From a virus, in IMG/VR virus record IMGVR_UViG_3300024261_000181, positions 1 to 20,964 of that record: DNA of 20,964 nt; one strand, 5' to 3'. Positions 1 to 7,432 of this stretch are shown piece by piece (position 1 is the stretch's first letter; the number at the start of each line of letters is the position of its first letter). The notes under the pieces were generated by a model. The model had not been told where the DNA came from and did no database searches. It worked only from the letters and a program-made list of their open reading frames with translations. A program made the translations under genes and the position numbers.

Positions 1-541
1 CAAATACTGCTGCACCTGAACCAGTTTCATCAGATAATACTCCTGCTAATTGTGCTGAAGTAGTTGCTGCAAATTGACTTAGAGGATTGGCTACAAGTGC
101 GTCTCCTGCTCCTACTGTGACTTCTGTTACTTGGTAGAATGTAGTTCCTCTTCTAATGAATAATACTCCTACTGTTTCTGATAGTGTTATGCTTCCTGCT
201 GAGGCTGTTATGAATGCTCCTTCTCCTGCCCCCGGAGATTGATTATGTCTTAATGTGATAGTATCTCCTGCGTCTGCATACAACCAAATTCTGTCGTTTG
301 CATTTGTGTTAGCATAAGTTACAAAGTCTAAATCGTCTGCTGTTCCTGATTCTGCTGCTACTATTGTTACTGTGTCTGTTACTGTTATTTCCCCGGATGT
401 GATTGTAATAATTGATTCTGTATTTCCCTCCATTCCTGTATCAAGAGGTGCTGCATTCCATTCATCTGTTCCTACCGGAGATGAACCATCATCTGCTACA
501 ACTACTGTAGTAGAGTGTTTACCTTTTGCTACTCGAGCCAT
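1..541 (-). CDS. Tail fibre-like virion protein, C-terminus cut by window edge
   Basis: The frame opens with ATG at 541 (MARVAKGKHSTT...) and stays open for 180 codons to the left edge, so only the N-terminal part is present. The visible protein is rich in Thr, Ser, Ala, Gly and Val with alternating beta-type segments (ITVTDTVTIVAAESG, ITLRHNQSPGAGE, ITLSETVGVLFIRRG), and it ends in the window with TSAQLAGVLSDETGSG, a segment common in phage tail fibres and other surface structural proteins. The start overlaps the stop of the preceding 50-aa gene in a TAATG, so translation is probably coupled. It lies at the distal end of the tail module, where receptor-binding proteins usually sit. A fibre or tail-tip role is inferred from composition and position; no catalytic motif is seen. 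Confidence 0.75.
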   Translation of the reverse strand, partial: MARVAKGKHSTTVVVADDGSSPVGTDEWNAAPLDTGMEGNTESIITITSGEITVTDTVTIVAAESGTADDLDFVTYANTNANDRIWLYADAGDTITLRHNQSPGAGEGAFITASAGSITLSETVGVLFIRRGTTFYQVTEVTVGAGDALVANPLSQFAATTSAQLAGVLSDETGSGAAVF

Positions 542-693
542 TATGCTGTCATCCTCTTAACTTTACCTGTTGACTCATTTCTTAATGTTACTCTAATGTC
601 TTCTTTGAATTGAATTTTCTCAGCAATACCATTACCACGGTTAATTTTCTCTAACATTTTAAATAAACCACCAAGCGTATTTTTAAAACGCAT
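541..693 (-). CDS. Small basic hypothetical protein (50 aa) in tail-tip operon
   Basis: A 50-codon frame starts at ATG 693 (MRFKNTLGGLFKMLEKINRG...) and ends with TAA at 543-541. The last A of this stop is the A of the next gene's ATG (TAATG). It starts 5 nt after the stop of the upstream 203-aa gene, so all three genes look like one operon. The protein is Lys/Arg-rich, with a short amphipathic N-terminal helix and a beta-like C-terminal half (IRVTLRNESTGKVKR). Small proteins of this size often precede tail fibre genes in tailed viruses, but no family is recognised and no function is proposed. It fills the gap between its neighbours exactly, which supports its being real. Confidence 0.6.
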   Translation of the reverse strand: MRFKNTLGGLFKMLEKINRGNGIAEKIQFKEDIRVTLRNESTGKVKRMTA

Positions 694-698
694 TAGGG

Positions 699-1310
699 TT
701 AAACTCCGTTAAAAGTATGATTAACGAATATCTTTAGTGTATCAGCAGCAGTCTTGTCAAAGGAAGAAATACTCCAGTGTGTCAAAACTTTGGTTGCTCC
801 AGATGGAGTTGCTCCACCAACGTGAACACATCCACCGATGATAGCAGTTTGGTTAAAGTCACCAGTAGTCCAACTTGTTAACCAAGTAACCACATCAGTT
901 CCTGCACCAGTGTTATCTGTATCACTGTCATTAGTTAAAGGATAAGTACCATCAATTGCTTTTCTTGAAGCAGTTACAGGGGTTGTAAGTTCGTTATATG
1001 TATCTGCTTTTGCTGGGGTTGCAGAGCCAGTTCTTAATTCTTGTCTGCCGGATGTACCATCGAAATCACTGGTTGGTGTTTCGGCTGCTGACATTTCAGC
1101 ATAGTATAAATCTCCGTCATTAGTTACAATATTATGAGTATAATTCCAAGTTTTGTCTAAAGTATCCATATTTTGTCTTACAATACAGATGTTATTTGAT
1201 GGGTCTAATTCGACACCTCTAGATAAGAAATTAGGCAAGTGGTCTTTCCAAGATTTATGTGCTTCTAGTCTTGCATCGACTGTATCAAAATTTGCTTCTT
1301 TAATTTCCAT
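699..1310 (-). CDS. Virion/tail-tip structural protein, unknown family (203 aa)
   Basis: ATG at 1310 is preceded by a TATA box at 1335-1344, fitting a leaderless transcript that would also carry the two genes downstream. The N-terminal 60 residues look helical (EANFDTVDARLEAHKSWKDH). The rest is Thr/Ser/Gly/Asp-rich beta-type sequence ending in DTLKIFVNHTFNGV, a hydrophobic beta strand at the extreme C-terminus like that of many small phage structural proteins. No enzymatic motif is visible. Position between the LamG tail protein and the fibre-like gene suggests a tail-tip or adhesin subunit; this is an inference from context. Confidence 0.7.
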   Translation of the reverse strand: MEIKEANFDTVDARLEAHKSWKDHLPNFLSRGVELDPSNNICIVRQNMDTLDKTWNYTHNIVTNDGDLYYAEMSAAETPTSDFDGTSGRQELRTGSATPAKADTYNELTTPVTASRKAIDGTYPLTNDSDTDNTGAGTDVVTWLTSWTTGDFNQTAIIGGCVHVGGATPSGATKVLTHWSISSFDKTAADTLKIFVNHTFNGV

Positions 1311-1334
1311 CTTGAAATTATATGGTCTATTCTA

Positions 1335-1344
1335 CCTTATAAAG
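1335..1344 (-). promoter_or_regulatory. TATA box for the 203-aa/50-aa/fibre operon
   Basis: On the minus strand this reads CTTTATAAGG, centred about 29 nt upstream of the ATG at 1310. It sits just beyond the stop codon of the preceding tail gene (1352). It has the spacing of an archaeal TATA element driving a leaderless or very short-leader mRNA. Confidence 0.7.
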
Positions 1345-1351
1345 ATTACTT

Positions 1352-3511
1352 TCAAGCACCCTTGTATTTTGTAGTCGTAGATGAAACTGTATCTACATCA
1401 GATATAATACTTCCAAGTGTTTCATAATAATCGAATTCAAATTCTCCTACTTTTAATATTGTTACTGCTTCTGGATATCTCCATTCTATTGATTTTATTG
1501 CTAGGTCTGATGTTGTTCCTGCTATTGTTCCCCCCTCTTGGTCTATAAGAGTACGTGTAGTAAAGTTATATGCTTTTAATGGATTTGCTATGTATACTCC
1601 ATTTCCCTCTCTTACAGAATTAACCAGTGTTGGTATACGAACTGTGTAACTTTTGTCAACATCTTTAAATAATGCTATGAATCTTGTTGCTAATGTTTCT
1701 AATCCTTTATCACCTGCTATATCTGCCACTGACCTTATTTGTGGAACATTTAGTTTTTTAGCATAGACACCATATTCAGTCTTTGAATTTGTATCATCTT
1801 TCTTAGTTAATATATTAGTTGCTTCATATTCATATTCTATATCTAATGTGTCTACTCCTGTTAATGCTGTTCCTAATGTTAATGTTGCATTTTCTACGTC
1901 TATTTGATATTCTCCTGCCCCCGGAGAAGTTGTAGGGTCATCTCCAATTTGGTTTAATAATACTCCTGTATCATCTACTCTTAGTCCTCCAATTGGATTA
2001 TGTGTTAAATCAAATACTAATCCAGCAGCACCCTGTGAATCACCTACAGTCATTTGTGATTCATGAAATTTAATTGGTAAATTGGTACCAACTACTGTTA
2101 TGTCATTAATGAGTTTAGTATCATCCTTTTTATCTGATGCTATTGTTACTCCTCTCTCACCATGAATAAATTCTTGATTAACTACTAATGACCCTGCTGT
2201 TTCAAGTATCATCACCTTATGAGGATATGTAAAAAAATCTACATCCCCACCTTCTATAAAATTTAATATTCTGATTAATACCCCTAGTTTACCCTCTGCT
2301 ATAAATTTGTATACCGTTTCACTTGTTATATTACTAATTATTCTGTAATTTGTGTCTGCACTTCTTACCATATCATGTATTATATTATCAGCATCTTGAT
2401 TCTCAAATAGATTAACTGTTCTGGTTGTAAGTTCCCAAGTGGCTGCTGGGTCTGCCCATATTCCAGAAGCATTTTCCTTAGAGTCAACAAGAATATCTAG
2501 AAATAATTTACCTTTTCCTTTAACATGTAATGTCTTATGATTGATTTTATCGTCAACTTTCCATACGGTTCCATATAATTTCTGTGTGAAGAATTGTGGT
2601 CTTTCGCCATATATTTTTGCTGCATCACTGTCCGATAATGTGCCACCAGAATATACTCTGGTTTGTGCAACCCTTGCCTTAGTAAAACTACCTCCTGCTT
2701 TATCCTTACCAAATAATAGATTTTCTGTATTATCTAAATCTCCTGATACTGAAGATGTTGTCATTTCTGTTAATGCTATAGGTACATTTGTTCCCCCCAC
2801 AGATATATGTAATGTACCTGTATTATCCCTATGAACCCTTACTAAACTCCATGCTGTAAACGACCCATGATGGTCTCCAGAATTATTAACATATGTTATA
2901 TCACTACCGGTGACTCCAGCAGTTCTATCTCTTACTATTATTTCATCATCGGTTGTTCCTAATACTTTATAAAATATTTCTATTCCGTTACCAGCTCCAG
3001 CAGTATCCCACTTGCTAAAAAGACAGTGTTCACTGTTTGATGATTCACCAGTAATTCTTTTAAACCATATATAAATATCAAACTGTCCTGTAAAATCTAA
3101 TACATTTGGTGATAATGACGGATGAGCTTCGGTGGGATTAACATATTCTAAATAATCACTAGAGCCATCATAATTAACAACATATCTATTTTTAAATTTA
3201 CCTGTTGCACTTTCCAATACATATGTAGGGGTGCCTACTTCATTATCGAATATTTCAAATCCGGCTTCATCTCTGCCACTATGTTGAAAATTCCATATAC
3301 CTTTAAGACTTGAAAGGTCTGCGATGTCTTGTAAATATCTTAAATTGTATTTTTGTTCTGCTGTAAAGTCTCCTGATATTGATACCTGTGCCGTGTCCAC
3401 TGCTCTCTTTCCTTCTCTTTTTACTATTGATGATAGTATTGGTGCTTTTTCTTGTTTTTGTATTACCCCGGAACTGTCTACTGTTTCTATGAAAGCTAAT
3501 ACTTTAGGCAT
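1352..3511 (-). CDS. Tail hub/tip protein with inserted LamG-type lectin domain
   Basis: The start is taken as ATG 3511 (MPKVLAFIET...), not the in-frame GTG at 3547, because AGGAG stands about 10 nt upstream and the GTG would overlap the previous gene by 23 nt. The protein is 719 aa. Residues 1-50 are a hub-like beta region. About residues 62-305 match a concanavalin A-like/LamG fold: FDIYIWFKR, then LFSKWD, GNGIEIFYK, and the closing ARVAQTRVYSGGTLSD, the usual end strand of LamG_3 domains. From about 310 a tail-hub-like region resumes (LYGTVWKVDDKINHKTLHVKGKG) and continues to a beta-rich C-terminus that contains SPGAGE. The layout resembles a siphovirus baseplate hub carrying a sugar-binding insertion. 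Position after the tape measure gene supports this. Lectin activity is inferred. Confidence 0.75.
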   Translation of the reverse strand: MPKVLAFIETVDSSGVIQKQEKAPILSSIVKREGKRAVDTAQVSISGDFTAEQKYNLRYLQDIADLSSLKGIWNFQHSGRDEAGFEIFDNEVGTPTYVLESATGKFKNRYVVNYDGSSDYLEYVNPTEAHPSLSPNVLDFTGQFDIYIWFKRITGESSNSEHCLFSKWDTAGAGNGIEIFYKVLGTTDDEIIVRDRTAGVTGSDITYVNNSGDHHGSFTAWSLVRVHRDNTGTLHISVGGTNVPIALTEMTTSSVSGDLDNTENLLFGKDKAGGSFTKARVAQTRVYSGGTLSDSDAAKIYGERPQFFTQKLYGTVWKVDDKINHKTLHVKGKGKLFLDILVDSKENASGIWADPAATWELTTRTVNLFENQDADNIIHDMVRSADTNYRIISNITSETVYKFIAEGKLGVLIRILNFIEGGDVDFFTYPHKVMILETAGSLVVNQEFIHGERGVTIASDKKDDTKLINDITVVGTNLPIKFHESQMTVGDSQGAAGLVFDLTHNPIGGLRVDDTGVLLNQIGDDPTTSPGAGEYQIDVENATLTLGTALTGVDTLDIEYEYEATNILTKKDDTNSKTEYGVYAKKLNVPQIRSVADIAGDKGLETLATRFIALFKDVDKSYTVRIPTLVNSVREGNGVYIANPLKAYNFTTRTLIDQEGGTIAGTTSDLAIKSIEWRYPEAVTILKVGEFEFDYYETLGSIISDVDTVSSTTTKYKGA

Positions 3512-3524
3512 GTTAAATATTCTC

Positions 3525-4358
3525 CTATGGACTCGCTTGTACACCATCTGGCGTAGTAGCAGTTTCGTCAGTTAATGGGTATTTTGCACTCCAAATTCCT
3601 TTTCCATCAGTGCTGTTTGCCCTGATTCTTACCTGTATGTATTCATTTGCATCAAATGTGTCATCTGGATTAGTAAACGGTGAACTGGCTTGTCCATATT
3701 TCTTACTTCGTATTGCACCTGTAGTTGTGTTGAAGAATTCTAAATCATAATCTACTATTGCGTCAGCTCCTCCCTTATATGTTGGTGCAGTCCATGTTGA
3801 TGTTACTCTACCAGTTGCTCCACCGGGGTCAGTCAAACCAATACTTGTAGGTGGGAATGGTGTGTCTCCATCCATTGTTGTTACCACACTTCCCTCTAAG
3901 AATGTTAGTCTTGCCATTAATGTTATTGGTGAGCCAGAAGTAGTATCGAATGAAATATTATTTACAAATCCAAAGTATGTTAAATCATCATTTACTCCTG
4001 TTAATTCACTGTAGTTTATCTTTAACATGAATCTATGTTGTAATGATGACCCTTGCATGTTTTTTGATAGGTATAGTAGTTGTTCTCTTACTGTTTGTAC
4101 TGCTGAGTCTTGTTTTCCTCCCCCACCTAAATCTGTATCTGAGGCAACCAATGTCCATGATAGAGATATCTGTGTTGTATTACCTTCTACTTTTACTAAT
4201 ACATTCTCTTCCGAGGTTTCTTCTGGTAACGGCATTGGTGATATAGGTGTTCTTACATCTATATTTATTGAGTTGAAATTATTTATAGTATATGTGAATT
4301 GGTCGGAACCTGTTTCCTCATCAGTTTCAATTACTTTATGTAATGTTATAGTTACCAT
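3525..4358 (-). CDS. Tail/baseplate protein with C-terminal fibronectin type III domain
   Basis: A protein of 277 aa. Residues 1-165 are a beta-rich module (MVTITLHKVIETDEETG...) compatible with a distal-tail or baseplate protein. After a Pro-rich joint (TPFPPTS) residues about 168-268 look like one FN3 domain: GRVTSTWTAP (the Trp strand), DAIVDYDLEFFN, and EYIQVRIRANSTDGKGIWS (the Y/RxRAxNxxGxGxWS signature). FN3 domains are common, dispensable surface-binding additions on tail proteins. The ATG overlaps the tape measure stop in TAATG, so translation is likely coupled. Position directly after the tape measure gene is where distal tail proteins lie in siphoviruses; that assignment is from synteny. 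Confidence 0.75.
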   Translation of the reverse strand: MVTITLHKVIETDEETGSDQFTYTINNFNSINIDVRTPISPMPLPEETSEENVLVKVEGNTTQISLSWTLVASDTDLGGGGKQDSAVQTVREQLLYLSKNMQGSSLQHRFMLKINYSELTGVNDDLTYFGFVNNISFDTTSGSPITLMARLTFLEGSVVTTMDGDTPFPPTSIGLTDPGGATGRVTSTWTAPTYKGGADAIVDYDLEFFNTTTGAIRSKKYGQASSPFTNPDDTFDANEYIQVRIRANSTDGKGIWSAKYPLTDETATTPDGVQASP

Positions 4359-5782
4359 TATTTATTCAATTGTCCTTGAAGAGTTGATACTAAATGGTCT
4401 GCTGTTGATTTATCTGGTATACTAGCTATATTCACTGTTACGTTTGTTACTTTCTGACCTAATTCATTAACACCTAATTCTTTAAGTCTTTCCGGGTCAT
4501 TCATTCCGAGTGAATCTCTTAATCCTATTGTAAACCAATTTTTAAATTCGGTTGCTCCGGGAATTAAATCCACGAATTGGGCTGCGAGCATAGCTGTTCC
4601 ACCTGAACCACCCCTAATACCACCTAATCCTAATTTAGCGTTGAATCCAATTCCACCGCCACCTTGACCAAGTCCACCTAAGATTCCTCCTACTCCAGTT
4701 CCAGATGGAACTTTCGATGAAGGTAACTTAATTCCATTCTTTGCAGCCCATTTTTCATATGCTGATGGGTCATATTTTCCATTATTAAGCCAAGGAACAC
4801 TACCTCCTTTTGCAGATGGAGTGGGTGGTTTTGGAGACGGGGTTGAAGATGAGTTTGGTATTCCCGGTTTAGGTATATTAGTTGCAGCCCATTTTTTATA
4901 TGCCTCTGCATCATATTTACCATTCTTCATCCACGGGGTTGAAGTTGAGTTTGGTACTGGTATTTTTCCGGGGTTTGGTGTGGGTGGGGTTACTGTTTTT
5001 TGTATGAATTGTTTAACCCAATCTGGCATTGGTATTTTAATACTAGGTAATTTAATTTTGTCTAATTTAAGTACGCCTGTCATGAATTTATTAACTGATG
5101 TTCTAAATTTACTTGGGTTTGATTTTTTGAAAGAGTCTAATGTTTTTTGTAATTTATCTACTCTTTTGGAATGGGCACTTTCTATTTTTTTTTCTTCTAT
5201 GCCCATAATATTTCTTACTATTCTTCCATGAATTTTACCTACTACTTTTCCTGCTTTACCAGCACCTTTGATTGCTATTCCTCCACCAATAATTGTGGCT
5301 GCTGCTGTCGAAAGTTGTAATACAATACCGTTTTCTCCTGAAAGATTTTTTAGAAAACCTGTAGCCATATTACCTATAGTTGTTCCAAGGTTTTTCATAA
5401 CTGGATATACATCTTGATACCAAGGTATGATGAATTTCCTTAACATGTAAACCATTATAGGTCTTAACATGAATCCTATGAAATCTCCTATTGGTCTTAA
5501 TATTAACATTACTGAGAATTGCATTAACTTTGCCATTTGTTTTAACATTGGTGAGAAACTTATTAGTGATTTTAATGCTCCTACTACTAATCCCCCTGCC
5601 AATATTTTACCTAGGATTCCACTGGTATCATTTGCCTCCTTTATAGCCTGAACTTTTTTCATTTGTGCTATTAGTTTACTGTTTACACCCTTTGATTCTA
5701 AAATTGCTTTTTTATGCTGAGATAATGCATCTACTAATTTCCCTGCTTTTAGGTTAATATTTACAGATTCTTCCTCAGACAT
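4358..5782 (-). CDS. Tail tape measure protein (474 aa)
   Basis: The N-terminus is helical and charged. Residues about 55-150 hold several hydrophobic, membrane-like helices (ILAGGLVVGALKSLISFS, FSVMLILRPIGDFIGFML), and another Gly/Ala segment lies near 155-180 (AAATIIGGGIAIKGAGKAGK). A Lys-rich helical stretch follows, then a Pro/Ser-rich linker with two copies of a W-NGKYD-AY-KWAA-N motif, and a Gly-rich region before the C-terminus. Hydrophobic helices inside a long helical protein, directly after the G/G-T chaperone genes, are characteristic of tape measure proteins. At the usual ratio of about 0.15 nm per residue it would set a tail of roughly 70 nm, short for a siphovirus (inference). 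A TATA box lies about 26 nt before the ATG. Confidence 0.85.
   Translation of the reverse strand: MSEEESVNINLKAGKLVDALSQHKKAILESKGVNSKLIAQMKKVQAIKEANDTSGILGKILAGGLVVGALKSLISFSPMLKQMAKLMQFSVMLILRPIGDFIGFMLRPIMVYMLRKFIIPWYQDVYPVMKNLGTTIGNMATGFLKNLSGENGIVLQLSTAAATIIGGGIAIKGAGKAGKVVGKIHGRIVRNIMGIEEKKIESAHSKRVDKLQKTLDSFKKSNPSKFRTSVNKFMTGVLKLDKIKLPSIKIPMPDWVKQFIQKTVTPPTPNPGKIPVPNSTSTPWMKNGKYDAEAYKKWAATNIPKPGIPNSSSTPSPKPPTPSAKGGSVPWLNNGKYDPSAYEKWAAKNGIKLPSSKVPSGTGVGGILGGLGQGGGGIGFNAKLGLGGIRGGSGGTAMLAAQFVDLIPGATEFKNWFTIGLRDSLGMNDPERLKELGVNELGQKVTNVTVNIASIPDKSTADHLVSTLQGQLNK
4741..4938 (-). repeat. Two-copy W..NGKYD..AY.KWAA.N motif in the tape measure protein
   Basis: Copy 1 (about 4882-4938) encodes PWMKNGKYDAEAYKKWAATN and copy 2 (about 4741-4798) encodes PWLNNGKYDPSAYEKWAAKN. 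Both are flanked by Pro/Ser-rich linkers. The copies diverge at the DNA level, so the duplication is old or the motif is under selection as a structural unit. Confidence 0.8.
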
Positions 5783-5802
5783 ATATAATTAATTCCTTAC
5801 CT

Positions 5803-5813
5803 GATTAATAAAC
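5803..5813 (-). promoter_or_regulatory. TATA box of the tape measure gene
   Basis: The minus strand reads GTTTATTAATC, centred about 26 nt upstream of the ATG at 5782, and it overlaps the last codons of the G-T chaperone frame, which ends at 5805. Confidence 0.6.
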
Positions 5814-6056
5814 TTTCCTTCCATCAGGCATGTTTATTGTTTGGTCACCTATAGGCATAGAATCCTCTTTGCCTTGACTTTTATTCTGCTCTATAATTAA
5901 AAGCATCATTTTTCTAAGATACTCTATTTCTTGTCTTTGGACTTTTTCTTTATCCCAACCGAAGTTGTTTGCACAGAAGGCGTAGACTGAGTAGGTTGCT
6001 CTTTCGAGTTTATCTCTCCAACGTAAGTCTCCATCCAATCCACCAGATACTTGTCT
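5805..6056 (-). CDS. T domain of tail assembly chaperone, expressed as G-T by -1 frameshift
   Basis: This frame is -1 relative to the 136-aa gene and follows it with a long overlap. From 6056 it gives 83 residues: RQVSGGLDGDLRWRDKLERA, then a helical region with AFCANNFGWDKEKVQRQEIE, LRKMMLLIIEQ and a tail ending DGRKVY. The segment FGWDKEKVQRQEIEYL resembles the short helical T region of siphovirus G-T chaperones (FGW-pattern followed by an acidic-hydrophobic helix). The fusion would be 93 residues of G plus these 83, 176 aa. A TTG at 6038 could in principle start the frame alone, but the slippery site upstream, the direction of the shift and the position before the tape measure gene all favour a frameshift product. 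Confidence 0.75.
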   Translation of the reverse strand, partial: RQVSGGLDGDLRWRDKLERATYSVYAFCANNFGWDKEKVQRQEIEYLRKMMLLIIEQNKSQGKEDSMPIGDQTINMPDGRKVY

Positions 6057-6334
6057 AAAGGGAATTTCTTCGATACCTCCTGAACTATCGGTTGGAAAAC
6101 GGCATAATCTAATTGGTTAATAACAGGTTCGCTTATTCTGAATGGTGCTTTAACTAAAGCTCTTAATACTAAATTCATTCTGTATTTGGCTAGTGATATT
6201 TTTGGTTCTCCTGTAGTTTCATCTATAGATGTGCATTTTTCTAATAGTGATTCTACCTCCCCAAAATTTAAAGAATCTTTGAATTCAAATTCTTCCTCTT
6301 TGCCTTCATAAGAAAAGTTCCTTGTATAAGTCAT
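5924..6334 (-). CDS. Tail assembly chaperone G (136 aa)
   Basis: The frame starts at ATG 6334 (MTYTRNFSYEGKEEEFEFKD...) with a TATA box about 26 nt upstream. The N-terminal 30 residues are a beta-type segment, then come helices (FGEVESLLEKCTS, MNLVLRALVKAPF, FQPIVQEVSKKFPLD) and a polar, Lys-rich tail (GIKKKSKDKK). It lies between the tail tube and tape measure genes, exactly where lambda-type G/G-T chaperones lie, and it has a -1 overlapping frame. The chaperone coats the tape measure protein during tail assembly and is not part of the finished virion (known for the family). The assignment rests on synteny and frameshift architecture more than on sequence identity. Confidence 0.8.
   Translation of the reverse strand: MTYTRNFSYEGKEEEFEFKDSLNFGEVESLLEKCTSIDETTGEPKISLAKYRMNLVLRALVKAPFRISEPVINQLDYAVFQPIVQEVSKKFPLDKYLVDWMETYVGEINSKEQPTQSTPSVQTTSVGIKKKSKDKK
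6056..6062 (-). other. Programmed -1 frameshift site C CCT TTA with upstream Shine-Dalgarno
   Basis: Read on the minus strand in the G frame the codons are TTC CCT TTA GAC, giving the canonical X XXY YYZ heptamer C CCT TTA. Both tRNAs re-pair in CCC TTT, after which the T frame continues (AGA CAA GTA). A perfect AGGAGG lies at 6081-6076, 13 nt upstream of the heptamer, similar to the stimulatory Shine-Dalgarno of E. coli dnaX. No clear downstream hairpin was seen by eye. Confidence 0.8.
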
Positions 6335-6354
6335 TAAATATTTAATAAATTACT

Positions 6355-6364
6355 AGTATTAAAG
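6355..6364 (-). promoter_or_regulatory. TATA box of the G/G-T chaperone gene
   Basis: The minus strand reads CTTTAATACT, centred about 26 nt upstream of ATG 6334, in the short gap after the tail tube stop codon (6372). Confidence 0.55.
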
Positions 6365-6371
6365 TCTTGCC

Positions 6372-7397
6372 CTAAGAACCTGCTTTCTCTGCTGTATCTT
6401 CATTCTCTGCTACAATCACACAACTTTTAGCTTGCCATGTTATTTCTTCAAATACAGGTTCAACTGGCTCAATTCCAGATACGTTATGTGATTCAATACC
6501 AATATCTGATAATGTTATTGTAATCGTTCTTTCATTTGTAGATGTTAATCCATTGGTGAATACCATTTCAATTGATGCTTGTTCTCTATCTACAGTTGTG
6601 GCAGTATCTTTACCAATCTGAGCAAGTAAGTCATCTAAATATGTGTGGTCTACCATTGAGGCTTGGAATCTACCAGTTATTTCAAATAGTTGTCTGTATG
6701 ATGATACGGCTTGTGCATCATCTAATCCATACAAAAGATTTGCTCCCTGTGTAAATGTAATGTCTGCACTTTGTACCTGTGCTACAGTTCCACCGTTATA
6801 TTTTAATTCAGCATGAGCAAATGTGTAAGGGAAGTTTGTAGTTGCTGTAAGATTAGATGCTTTTGCATAATTATCTGTATGTGTTGAACCTTGTGTTACT
6901 GTATCAGTTGTTAATAATGCTTCTTTACCATATTGGAAATCACATGAACAGTTTACTAAATCATCTACATTTGCTGAAATATTAAGAGAGTTTAATATAC
7001 TACCTTCCATTCTTCTTGTTACTGAACCAGTTTCTCCTTCAAAACCAACTTCAATCATTGCTGACCTTACTGCTGTTTCTCCTGAAGATATATCATATGT
7101 GAATGTATTAGGTGTTGGTGCTGCACTATATGTTGGTGCTCCAAATAATAAACCAAACATCCACGGTTCAGATAATACAAAGTCTATTCCTATAGAACCT
7201 GTCTGTTTACCATATGCATAGTCTGTTGGCTCTATACTGCATAATTGGGCTAATGTTTTCTTTGAGTTATTAAGTGACCAACTTGATACTTTTTGTTGTA
7301 AACCAAATGCTTTAAAATTAGGTGTCGATAATTCTCCTCCTCCAAATGTAGTCTCAAAATCATATTGAAGATACGAATTAGCACCTGTACGAACCAT
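6372..7397 (-). CDS. Major tail tube protein (341 aa)
   Basis: The protein is almost wholly beta-type, with regularly spaced Thr/Val/Ile strands and an N-terminal segment (TGANSYLQYDFETTFGG, then GLQQKVSSWSLNNSKKTL) like that of phage tail tube proteins that build hexameric rings. Other typical pieces are GSIGIDFVLSEPWMFGLLFG, MIEVGFEGETGSVTRRMEG, and the C-terminal FEEITWQAKSCVIVAENE. It stands directly before the tail chaperone and tape measure genes and after a terminator-like protein, which is the standard tail order. A strong TATA box (CTTTATAAG) about 27 nt upstream of the ATG gives it its own promoter, sensible for an abundant virion protein. No sheath gene follows, arguing for a non-contractile tail. 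Confidence 0.8.
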   Translation of the reverse strand: MVRTGANSYLQYDFETTFGGGELSTPNFKAFGLQQKVSSWSLNNSKKTLAQLCSIEPTDYAYGKQTGSIGIDFVLSEPWMFGLLFGAPTYSAAPTPNTFTYDISSGETAVRSAMIEVGFEGETGSVTRRMEGSILNSLNISANVDDLVNCSCDFQYGKEALLTTDTVTQGSTHTDNYAKASNLTATTNFPYTFAHAELKYNGGTVAQVQSADITFTQGANLLYGLDDAQAVSSYRQLFEITGRFQASMVDHTYLDDLLAQIGKDTATTVDREQASIEMVFTNGLTSTNERTITITLSDIGIESHNVSGIEPVEPVFEEITWQAKSCVIVAENEDTAEKAGS

Positions 7398-7418
7398 ATG
7401 TATGATTCTTCATTCTGG

Positions 7419-7428
7419 CTTATAAAGT
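7419..7428 (-). promoter_or_regulatory. TATA box of the tail tube gene
   Basis: The minus strand reads ACTTTATAAG, centred about 27 nt upstream of ATG 7397. It lies just before the end (7433) of the upstream tail terminator-like gene. Confidence 0.75.
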
Positions 7429-7432
7429 TTCC

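Noticed and set aside
372-560. Plus-strand ORF of 62 aa over the fibre-like gene
   Set aside because: It is antisense to a longer, continuous minus-strand coding frame with a coupled start, has no promoter, and reads as low-complexity shadow.
2497-2712. Minus-strand ORF of 71 aa within the LamG tail gene
   Set aside because: It is an alternative frame fully inside a longer well-supported gene, without a promoter or ribosome-binding signal.
4027-4425. Plus-strand ORF of 132 aa with Val/Leu-rich segments
   Set aside because: It is antisense to the FN3 tail protein; the hydrophobic composition comes from the complement of Thr/Asn/Glu/Lys codons.
5942-5948. GAAAAAG as frameshift site for G-T
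   Set aside because: It is in register but not a canonical X XXY YYZ heptamer and lies after most of the T-like sequence (FGWDKEK), so slippage there would lose that conserved-looking part. CCCTTTA upstream fits better.
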